This document shows positions 55,803 through 64,000 of a stretch of DNA of 64,000 nucleotides, one piece after another. Every line of letters starts with the position of its first letter. The stretch's first letter is position 1. A model generated the notes under the pieces. It worked only from the letters and a program-made list of their open reading frames with translations, searched no databases and was not told where the DNA came from. Source of the stretch: Paenibacillus sp. IHBB 10380 (lineage in GTDB: Bacteria > Bacillota > Bacilli > Paenibacillales > Paenibacillaceae). A program made the position numbers and the translations under genes. Location of the stretch: the NCBI RefSeq assembly GCF_000949425.1, contig NZ_CP010976.1, positions 4,774,001-4,838,000 of the forward strand, written 5' to 3'.

Positions 55803-57326
55803 TTATTCTAAATACTTCATTGGGTTCTGGGCGACGTTATTCTTGAGAATTTCAAAATGAAGATGTGTCCCTGTTGAGCGACCTGTATTGCCCATAATGC
55901 CAATACCTTTCCCTTGATCAACAGCTTCACCTTGATTAACAGTAATTCTACTGAGATGCCCATATAGCGTCGTGTAACCATTACTATGATTAATGATCAC
56001 TGCATTACCATAGCCACTTATAGTGCCTGTAAAGGTTACAATGCCGCTATCTGAGGCCATTATCGTACGGTTTCCTGATACGACATCAATTCCCTTGTGC
56101 GTTTTACCCCAACGGGAGCCGTATGTGCTCGTAATGGTTGCGCTGTTCACCGGCCAAGCAAATTGCCCTGACCCTTGACCTATAATCTTTGTTCCTTGCA
56201 ACACAACCTCAGTTAGTGATTCGTTAATCACTTCTTGACCCAGCCACTGTTCATTGACCACTTGCCCATTCTCTTTCGTCACGAGATACTCCATTACTTT
56301 AAGACCCTCTCGTCCTGAACGGACAACCTTCGTTTTACCTGCAGGAAGATCTGAGCTTTTACGAATCTCCACTTTAGGTTCTGTCACAACCTCTTCAGAT
56401 ATTTGTTCTACCGTAGTTACTGTTAATGGAGATTTAGGAATTGTTAGCTTCAACGAATCACCAATTTGAAGATATTTTTCCTTGATCTCTGGATTATTAA
56501 GATACAACTCCTTCTCAGTCACCGAATAACGCTTAGCGATGGAGCTTATTGTATCTCCCTCAGCAACTGTATACAGCACTGGAGCCTCTTCTCCCTTGAC
56601 TAGAAGCTTCGCCACATCCTCTGCACTTAACACTTTGTTAGGGTCTACCTTAGCAGGAGTGGAATCGATCCTTTCACCAATCTTAACCGATTGAACAGAA
56701 GATTCTGGCGCAACGGATGCCTCCACAGCAGCGCCCCTGCTTGACGAGTAGGACATTTTCTTCACGTTCAGTTGGCTCTTGGCTACTACGGGCAAGTATT
56801 CCTGCTTCACCTGCTTCAATACCTCATCTACCGCCTTTTGATCCCTAAGAATGGCAACCACTTTACCATCCACCTTCATCTCAACACCTTTAGCATAAGC
56901 CTTCAGCATGCCGTCTATCTTTTGAAGGGTCGCCGAACTATCCACCTCTTCCAGAAAAGCAACATCTTCTTGCGTAGTAATTCCTTCCGTTTGTAATACC
57001 ATTTCTACATCAGGATACTTACTTTGATATTCTTCTCTCTTCTGGTTAAATAATTGTTCAAGTTGCTCCTTATCCTTAATCTTGCCGATTTCCTGATCTT
57101 GAACATACACCTTATAATAAGGAACCTTGTTAGCATTAATGTACTCATTACCCGCAAATATAAGACCTGTAGTAATAACCACTCCTGATGCCAACATCGT
57201 GAGCCATCTTCTACCCTTAGGGGATGAACCGTCATCCTTGCCTTCTTCTAGTTTAATAGGCTCGCTACTGGATTCCAACTTGTCCTTTGTTTTTCGAAAC
57301 ATTTGCATACCTTTGAACACGTTCAT
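55803..57326 (-). CDS. LysM-G5-M23 peptidoglycan endopeptidase
   Basis: The 507-residue protein starts at ATG 57326 with AAAGGAG upstream. A membrane segment at about 44-62 anchors it outside the cell. A LysM domain follows (about 245-300, YTVAEGDTISSIAKRYSVTE), then a G5 domain (about 315-390) and a C-terminal M23 domain with metal and catalytic residues in GKTHKGIDVVSG and GTHLHFEILKN. It should cut peptide cross-bridges in peptidoglycan. It sits just upstream of the wal operon, whose regulon typically includes such hydrolases. Confidence 0.92.
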   Translation of the reverse strand: MNVFKGMQMFRKTKDKLESSSEPIKLEEGKDDGSSPKGRRWLTMLASGVVITTGLIFAGNEYINANKVPYYKVYVQDQEIGKIKDKEQLEQLFNQKREEYQSKYPDVEMVLQTEGITTQEDVAFLEEVDSSATLQKIDGMLKAYAKGVEMKVDGKVVAILRDQKAVDEVLKQVKQEYLPVVAKSQLNVKKMSYSSSRGAAVEASVAPESSVQSVKIGERIDSTPAKVDPNKVLSAEDVAKLLVKGEEAPVLYTVAEGDTISSIAKRYSVTEKELYLNNPEIKEKYLQIGDSLKLTIPKSPLTVTTVEQISEEVVTEPKVEIRKSSDLPAGKTKVVRSGREGLKVMEYLVTKENGQVVNEQWLGQEVINESLTEVVLQGTKIIGQGSGQFAWPVNSATITSTYGSRWGKTHKGIDVVSGNRTIMASDSGIVTFTGTISGYGNAVIINHSNGYTTLYGHLSRITVNQGEAVDQGKGIGIMGNTGRSTGTHLHFEILKNNVAQNPMKYLE

Positions 57327-57485
57327 ACTTCTCTCCTTTTGTAAGCCCAATCGCTACTACGTTCGTAACTGATATCACCTTGTCGGATGAATTATAATCC
57401 TCAAAAGGTTTCAAAACTTTAACCTTTTCAACTATTATTTACTTTAACACATGCTTAAAGCGTTATTCAAGCTTACCCCAATGCC

Positions 57486-57513
57486 AAAAAAACCCGCTCA
57501 CAATGCAGGTTTT
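57486..57513 (-). terminator. Terminator of the hypothetical membrane protein gene
   Basis: AAAACCTGC/GCGGGTTTT stem on the minus strand followed by a T-run, 60 bases past the stop. Confidence 0.8.
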
Positions 57514-57574
57514 CGCATTTCCCCTGAATCTGGACAACTTATATTAATGACAAATATGTGATAACTGTTTTATC

Positions 57575-58228
57575 TTATGATTTCAGTAGTGCCATTAGTT
57601 TGTCATACTCCTCTTGACTTAAGTACTGGGATAGCGTCTTTTCTATGCTAATAAGCTCTTGTTCCGTTAGACCATTCTCCATGGCGCTAGATATATTTTG
57701 TACTTCTTTTTGAGGGAGTTTAGTCATTAATATGTTAAATATTTCTTCTTTCTCGCTTGCAGGTAAATTGTCCTTTTTGCGCACGACATCATCAGGCGTC
57801 ACGATAACCAATTGATCTTTCCCTGGCTGATCTACCTTATTCTGATCTGTTGATTCTGTCGTCTCTGATTGATTCTGACCCATCACAGGAAGTGCATCCA
57901 CCGGCGCCTTCTCTCCAGCCTCTTCAGAATCAGAATCCCCCTTACTTTTTGTCCCTTGCATCTTGTTGTCATCCTTATTAACAGTAGCTTTCTCAACTTT
58001 CAGGTCCGTGTCGGTATCGGTATTGATATTCTTCGTCTCGGTATTCATTCCGAGCATTCCTTGCAACATACCACCCCATGTAAATGTCTGTCCCTCAAGT
58101 TCAATATTAAATTTGGCTAATATCGATTCAAGATACGTATTCACTACCATTCCCGTCGTGAACACCGTCAAGGCACTAACGAGTGTAACCGTTAAGGCTA
58201 TCTTCAACAGCCATTGCATGAATTTCAT
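57575..58228 (-). CDS. Membrane-anchored hypothetical protein
   Basis: This 217-residue protein has an N-terminal signal or anchor segment (8-28). A linker of about 75 residues rich in Asp, Glu, Lys, Ser and Thr follows, then a C-terminal helical domain (about 145-217) with PASEKEEIFNILMTKLPQKE and SQEEYDKLMALLKS. GGGGGA precedes the ATG. No family recognised; its position between purA and the peptidase suggests a conserved Paenibacillus-type gene. Probably surface-exposed. Confidence 0.7.
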   Translation of the reverse strand: MKFMQWLLKIALTVTLVSALTVFTTGMVVNTYLESILAKFNIELEGQTFTWGGMLQGMLGMNTETKNINTDTDTDLKVEKATVNKDDNKMQGTKSKGDSDSEEAGEKAPVDALPVMGQNQSETTESTDQNKVDQPGKDQLVIVTPDDVVRKKDNLPASEKEEIFNILMTKLPQKEVQNISSAMENGLTEQELISIEKTLSQYLSQEEYDKLMALLKS

Positions 58229-58394
58229 GTGTCACATCCCCCTTTACTTCCATTCTGGTGTTTCTCTATGACAGTATTGACCATATGGAAGGGTTTCAAT
58301 CCCAAATAAGGGACAATCCATCCGCGTAGCGGTCATTTATCAATCCATATATTTTTCAAGCACTGATTTTGGTGTTGAACCAAAAAACACAAAA

Positions 58395-58430
58395 AAGCCT
58401 GCCCACCGCTACATAGCGGCAGACAGGCTT
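58395..58430 (-). terminator. Terminator of purA
   Basis: AAGCCTG/CAGGCTT outer stem with an inner CCGCT/AGCGG stem and T6 on the minus strand. Confidence 0.85.
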
Positions 58431-58450
58431 ATGATATGGATCTCAATCCA

Positions 58451-59773
<1,323 letters not shown>

Positions 59774-59859
59774 TTAATTACTCTGTTAGCATATCCATTC
59801 ACTGTACTAAAGCAGCAATATCAGTTTAACAGCCCCAATTTTCAAAGTCAAATAAAAAA

Positions 59860-59893
59860 CGAACAATCACACATCGAAATGTGCAATTGTTCG
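59860..59893 (-). terminator. Terminator of the dnaB operon
   Basis: CGAACAAT/ATTGTTCG with an inner CACAT/ATGTG stem and T6 on the minus strand, 45 bases past dnaB. Confidence 0.85.
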
Positions 59894-59937
59894 GAATTAG
59901 ATTATCGTTTCCCCAGCATCATGGTTTTTGCACAACA

Positions 59938-61296
59938 TTAACCTGCAAATGGATCTGAGTGAGCTCGTTCATAATTAACGAATTTATTGAAATTCTTAAG
60001 AAATACAAGCTCAACCGTTCCTACTGGACCGTTCCGCTGTTTAGCAATAATAATCTCAATAATATTCTTTTTCTCTGTATCCGCATTATAGTAATCATCA
60101 CGGTATAAGAATGAGACAATATCAGCATCTTGCTCGATAGAACCAGACTCCCGCAAATCACTCATCATGGGGCGCTTGTCCTGCCGTTGCTCAACACCCC
60201 GGCTTAGCTGGGATAACGCCACTACTGGCACTTCAAGCTCACGTGCAATCTGCTTCAAAGTACGGGAAATTTCAGATACTTCCTGCTGACGATTCTCTCC
60301 AGCTTTACCACGACCATGAATAAGCTGTAAATAATCGATAACAATCATGCCAAGGCCCTTCTCTTTCTGAAGACGACGACATTTCGCACGGATATCCGCT
60401 ACCGTTATACCCGGTGTATCATCGATATAAATCTCTGCCTCTGACAGAGAGGAGATTCCCATGGTTAGCTTGGCCCAATCGTCATCCTTAAATTCACCCG
60501 TACGCATCACATTTGCATCCAAGTTAGCCTCCGCACAGATCATCCGTTGCACAAGTTGAGGTGCAGACATTTCCAGACTGAAAATAGCTACGGTTTCCTT
60601 AGCACGCACAGCGACATTCTGAGCAATGTTCAAAGCAAATGCCGTTTTACCTACAGAAGGTCTGGCAGCTACAATAATAAGGTCATTACGCTGGAATCCA
60701 TTGGTCATCTTATCAAGATCAACGAATCCTGTTGGAATACCGGAGGTGCCACCTTTGTTCTCATGTAGCATTTCTACCCGTTCAAACACATCCATGAGTA
60801 CATCACGAATCCACACAAATCCGCTTCCGCTACGTCGATTGGAGATTTCCAAGATACGGCGTTCTGCATCCCCTAACATGCCGGAGACGTCTTCTCCTCC
60901 CGTATACCCTTCACTCACAATCTGCGTTGCTGTACGGATCAAGCGCCGCAGCATCGATTTCTCTTCAATAATCTGCGCATAATAATCGACGTTCGCTGCC
61001 GTTGGAACAGCATGAGCTAACCTTGCTAAGTAACTTACGCCGCCGATATCCTCAAGCTGTCCACGGTCCTGGAGCAAGGAGGTCAGCGTAATTAAATCTA
61101 TCGGTTGATTCTGCTCTCCGAGGTCAATCATAGCTTCATAAATCAATTGATGCGGCTTATCATAGAAATCCTCGGTCTGCACCCGCTCCATTGCCGTGAT
61201 CATAGCTTCACTTTGTAGTAATATAGCGCCAATTACAGCTTGTTCTGCCTCTAAGTTTTGTGGGGGAATCCGATCAAAAAACAGCTCGCCACCCAT
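59938..61296 (-). CDS. dnaB: Replicative DNA helicase DnaB (DnaC in Bacillus subtilis)
   Basis: This 452-residue hexameric helicase unwinds DNA at the fork. The N-terminal domain (LEAEQAVIGAIL) leads through a linker to the RecA-like domain with Walker A ARPSVGKTA, Walker B VIDYLQLIHG, QEVSEISRTLKQIARELEVP and the arginine-finger/DLRESG region. No intein. GGAGG precedes the ATG, one base after rplI. Confidence 0.96.
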   Translation of the reverse strand: MGGELFFDRIPPQNLEAEQAVIGAILLQSEAMITAMERVQTEDFYDKPHQLIYEAMIDLGEQNQPIDLITLTSLLQDRGQLEDIGGVSYLARLAHAVPTAANVDYYAQIIEEKSMLRRLIRTATQIVSEGYTGGEDVSGMLGDAERRILEISNRRSGSGFVWIRDVLMDVFERVEMLHENKGGTSGIPTGFVDLDKMTNGFQRNDLIIVAARPSVGKTAFALNIAQNVAVRAKETVAIFSLEMSAPQLVQRMICAEANLDANVMRTGEFKDDDWAKLTMGISSLSEAEIYIDDTPGITVADIRAKCRRLQKEKGLGMIVIDYLQLIHGRGKAGENRQQEVSEISRTLKQIARELEVPVVALSQLSRGVEQRQDKRPMMSDLRESGSIEQDADIVSFLYRDDYYNADTEKKNIIEIIIAKQRNGPVGTVELVFLKNFNKFVNYERAHSDPFAG

Positions 61297-61297
61297 C

Positions 61298-61741
61298 TTA
61301 TCCCTCCGCTACTTGAACCTTCAACGTTGCTTTTACTTCTGGGTGCAACTTCACAGGTACCTGAGTTACGCCTAAATTCCGAATCGGATCACCTAGCTCA
61401 ATCTTACGTTTATCAATCTTCACGCCAAGCCCCGCCAATGTTTCAGCGATCTGTTTACTCGTAATAGCTCCGAACAAGCGTCCGCCTTCACCAGATTTAG
61501 CATTAAGAACGATGTTCATGCCCTCTAGTTTCTTACCCAGCGCCTCAGCTTCTTCCTTCTCCTGATCCTTACGCTTCTGCTCAGCTACAGTCTGATTCTC
61601 AAGCGTCTTCATGTTTCCGTCTGTTGCCGATCTTGCTAATCCACGAGGAAATAAGAAATTCGCTGCAAATCCTTCTGATACTTCTTTAACTTGCCCCTTT
61701 TTACCTTGGCCCTTAACATCTTTTATAAAAATGACTTTCAT
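61298..61741 (-). CDS. rplI: 50S ribosomal protein L9
   Basis: The 147-residue protein has the N-terminal RNA-binding domain ([20 protein letters not shown], then FLFPRGLA), the long central helix and the C-terminal domain ([14 protein letters not shown]). It binds domain V of 23S rRNA and helps keep the reading frame. It overlaps gdpP by 4 bases in the conserved gdpP-rplI-dnaB order. Confidence 0.97.
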   Translation of the reverse strand: MKVIFIKDVKGQGKKGQVKEVSEGFAANFLFPRGLARSATDGNMKTLENQTVAEQKRKDQEKEEAEALGKKLEGMNIVLNAKSGEGGRLFGAITSKQIAETLAGLGVKIDKRKIELGDPIRNLGVTQVPVKLHPEVKATLKVQVAEG

Positions 61742-63738
61742 TCGAATAACCCTTCTTTCTCTTCAATTTGCGTCAACACTTCCTCAAGCTTTGCTGCCGC
61801 TTCATTTACAGTACTCTTAAGCTGAACAGCTGCATTCGTCAAATGACCACCGCCGCCGAGCTTCTCCATCACGACTTGCACATTCATTCGCCCTAAAGAA
61901 CGGGCACTAATTCCAATCATACCATCTGGACGTTCGCTAATCACAAAGGAAGCCACGACATCCGTCATACTAAGCAATGTATCTGCTACCTGTGCAATGA
62001 GCAGCTGAGATATGACCGTCCCAGGCTCTGTTACAGCTAATGCAATGTGATTATGCACCATCTTAGCTTTCTTAATAATCTCTGCCTTAGCTAGATACTC
62101 ATGAAGGTCTTCCTTCAGCATTCGTTGAATCATCGCAGTATCCGCACCTCCACGACGTAGGAACCCTGCTGCTTCGAAGGTTCTAGATCCTGTATGAAGC
62201 GCGAAATGTTTCGTATCTACAATAATCCCCGCTAATAACATCGTAGCTTCCAGCGGACTTAGCAGTATTTTCTCATGTATATATTGTAACAGCTCCGTTA
62301 CGAGTTCGCTGGCAGATGAAGCATAAGGCTCCATGTAGACAAGTACGGCATCGTTAATAAATTCTTCCCCGCGGCGATGATGGTCTACGACAACAATCCT
62401 AGATGCATTATGCACTAGACGAGGCTCCATCGTCATCGATGCTTTGTGTGTATCCACAACGACGAGCAGACTGTTCTGGGTGAGCATTTGCAAGGCTTGT
62501 TCCGGTGTTATAAAACGCTGCATAAGCTTCTCGTCTTTGGCGACCTGTTCCATCATTCGCTCAATAGAAGGGTTGTTGCCCGAAAGTACGATATAAGAAT
62601 CGACGTTATACATTTGAGCCGCCTTAAGCACCCCTATTGAAGCACCAATGGCATCCATGTCAGGCATCTTGTGTCCCATAATAAATACTTTATCGCTCTC
62701 TTGCATTAGATCCCGCAATGCATGTGCAATGACCCTAGCACGAACTCGTGTCCGCTTCTCTACTGCGCTGGATTTGCCGCCATAGAAGGATAACCGCTGA
62801 CCCGCCTTCACTGCTGCCTGATCACCGCCACGCCCCAGTGACATATCTAGACTGGATTGCGCCAACTCTCCAAGCTCCGTAATGCTGTTTGAACCGAAGG
62901 CCATACCAATACTAAGTGTCATCGGCACTTTCAGATCCGCAGTCATTTCTCGTACCTCATCTAAGATGACGAACCGACTCTTCTCTAATTCCTGAAGCGA
63001 TCTATAATGGAGCACCATAAGATAACGATCGGAAGAAAGTCTCCGTAAGTATATCTTATACGTTTTGGCCCAATTTGTAATCTCACTGGCAACTTTTGCA
63101 ATCACTGCTGTGCGTTGTTGATCATCCATTCCTTGAGCCGCTTCATCTAGGTTATCAATCATAATAATCCCTAATGCAAGCTTCTCTTCGTCATACCTTG
63201 ACCTTAACACCACAAGCTCCGTAATGTCATATAAATAAATCAGACGTTCATCCGGAATCATAATCAACTGAAAGTGTCGATCCTCATATTGAATCTCCGT
63301 TTGAACTTGGTATTCTTTATGTGTGTTTTCCTTGACTCCCTCCTTCTTGTCACCAAAGGTCGCCGGAATTTGTGGGAAAATCTCCTGCAATGTCATCCCA
63401 GTCAACGACTTGCGCGTAAATATATCACCTACATAACGATTGTGCCATTCTACAGTTCGATCCTCACTGTAAAGTACAATACCGAAAGGTAGCATGCTCA
63501 TCGCTTCACCTTCCACCCTTTTAATCCGGTATGAAAGGCCGTTAATATATTCTAGCAAGTCTTTGCGAAACGTCATTTCCATCTTGAGTATGAAGTAGCA
63601 AAGCGTTCCTACGATACACATGAAGACGATACCTAGTGGCCAGTTGTACCACGAGACACAAATGACAAGTAGCAAAAGAAGCATAAATGCCCATACGGTA
63701 TAGTAGCCGTGCCAGCGTTTCTGTAGAAATTTAGGCAT
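61738..63738 (-). CDS. gdpP: Cyclic-di-AMP phosphodiesterase GdpP
   Basis: This 666-residue protein has two N-terminal membrane segments (12-50), a degenerate heme-binding PAS domain (about 80-170), a degenerate GGDEF domain (175-310) and DHH-DHHA1 phosphodiesterase domains. The DHH part has [21 protein letters not shown] and [11 protein letters not shown], and the end has [14 protein letters not shown]. It hydrolyses c-di-AMP to pApA and so affects potassium balance, wall integrity and beta-lactam tolerance. Confidence 0.95.
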   Translation of the reverse strand: MPKFLQKRWHGYYTVWAFMLLLLLVICVSWYNWPLGIVFMCIVGTLCYFILKMEMTFRKDLLEYINGLSYRIKRVEGEAMSMLPFGIVLYSEDRTVEWHNRYVGDIFTRKSLTGMTLQEIFPQIPATFGDKKEGVKENTHKEYQVQTEIQYEDRHFQLIMIPDERLIYLYDITELVVLRSRYDEEKLALGIIMIDNLDEAAQGMDDQQRTAVIAKVASEITNWAKTYKIYLRRLSSDRYLMVLHYRSLQELEKSRFVILDEVREMTADLKVPMTLSIGMAFGSNSITELGELAQSSLDMSLGRGGDQAAVKAGQRLSFYGGKSSAVEKRTRVRARVIAHALRDLMQESDKVFIMGHKMPDMDAIGASIGVLKAAQMYNVDSYIVLSGNNPSIERMMEQVAKDEKLMQRFITPEQALQMLTQNSLLVVVDTHKASMTMEPRLVHNASRIVVVDHHRRGEEFINDAVLVYMEPYASSASELVTELLQYIHEKILLSPLEATMLLAGIIVDTKHFALHTGSRTFEAAGFLRRGGADTAMIQRMLKEDLHEYLAKAEIIKKAKMVHNHIALAVTEPGTVISQLLIAQVADTLLSMTDVVASFVISERPDGMIGISARSLGRMNVQVVMEKLGGGGHLTNAAVQLKSTVNEAAAKLEEVLTQIEEKEGLFE

Positions 63739-63753
63739 GAACGTATCATCCTA

Positions 63754-64000
63754 TCATTTGGATTTCGTCATAAACTGACGCAGTGGAAAGGCTATGTCGA
63801 GAATACCAATGATCACCATTGGCGGGAAAATCACTACAGGAAAAGCGATCAACACCGGAATCACCGTATTCCACTTACGTGTATAGGCAAGGTAGAAGAA
63901 AAATCCAATCGCTTGAATTCTAAAAAACACATCGATAACTGGGCCCATGTTCGCAGACAATAACGTTAGGTAGGAACTGTCCGAATTCAGAGCGATGATC
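63754..64000 (-). CDS. YybS-family membrane protein (DUF2232), partial
   Basis: The C-terminal 81 residues are visible and the gene continues past the right edge; the frame is open to base 64000. Two to three hydrophobic segments (for example VFFRIQAIGFFFYLAYTR) and the position just upstream of gdpP identify it as YybS, a polytopic membrane protein of unknown function. 15 bases separate it from gdpP. Confidence 0.8.
   Translation of the reverse strand, partial: IIALNSDSSYLTLLSANMGPVIDVFFRIQAIGFFFYLAYTRKWNTVIPVLIAFPVVIFPPMVIIGILDIAFPLRQFMTKSK

Overview
The window looks like chromosome from a Paenibacillus-type member of the Bacillota, close to the replication origin. The evidence is the conserved block on the right: yybS-gdpP-rplI-dnaB-purA, an M23/LysM/G5 peptidase, walR-walK-walH-walI-walJ, an HtrA-type protease, a CxxH/CxxC protein and rlmH. 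All of it is on the minus strand and in the order usual for Bacillus and Paenibacillus. Family assignments come from reading the translated sequences by eye; no database search was possible.

Everything left of rlmH (1 to about 46,990) is accessory. Intact operons sit among many broken genes: an Lrp regulator, an ECF sigma factor, a histidine kinase tail, an erythromycin esterase, an AraC-GyrI regulator, a siderophore ABC ATPase, an amino-acid permease, a DHA2 efflux pump and an ISL3 transposase. The last codons of rlmH recur as short direct repeats at 44,693 and 27,115. This is the pattern left by SCC-like elements that integrate into the 3' end of rlmH. The repeats divide the region into a 2.3 kb segment (MerR regulator plus CPBP protease), a 17.6 kb segment (27.1-44.7 kb) and whatever lies further left. 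No Ccr-type recombinase is present in the window.

1-3.1 kb: an edge-truncated sensor protein, two decayed regulators and a bacitracin/lantibiotic-type ABC exporter whose two-component system appears lost. 3.1-8.4 kb: a compact envelope-stress-like module made of a secreted protein with three near-identical 59-residue repeats, an OmpR response regulator with its kinase, and an ABC transporter of the MacB/FtsX type. All three promoters carry the same 11-bp direct repeats at the same distance from the -10 box, so the response regulator probably controls all of them. 9.3-11 kb: a divergent pair of unknown exported or membrane proteins.

11.3-15.6 kb: glycerol dehydrogenase and dihydroxyacetone kinase, with a divergent PocR-AraC regulator and a cre site. 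15.6-20 kb: PhnA, an archaeal-type phosphoglycerate mutase homologue with a DASS anion transporter, and a divergent LysR regulator with a palindromic operator and a cre site. 20-27 kb: a lipase-like hydrolase with MerR, an APH-family kinase, a DUF4234/DUF2752 pair, an alpha/beta hydrolase and a leucine-rich repeat protein. 28-31 kb: lactate dehydrogenase plus lactate permease. 31-38 kb: an ECF sigma/DUF4179 anti-sigma pair, a papain-like hydrolase, a CdsA homologue, an MFS exporter with a divergent TetR and a triple operator, and a metallophosphoesterase. 38-44.7 kb: mostly damaged genes, including a GH19 chitinase cut off from its signal peptide and two genes whose best start codon reads ATA.

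47-64 kb: core genes for cell-wall homeostasis (WalRK regulon control), ribosome modification, purine synthesis, replication and c-di-AMP turnover.
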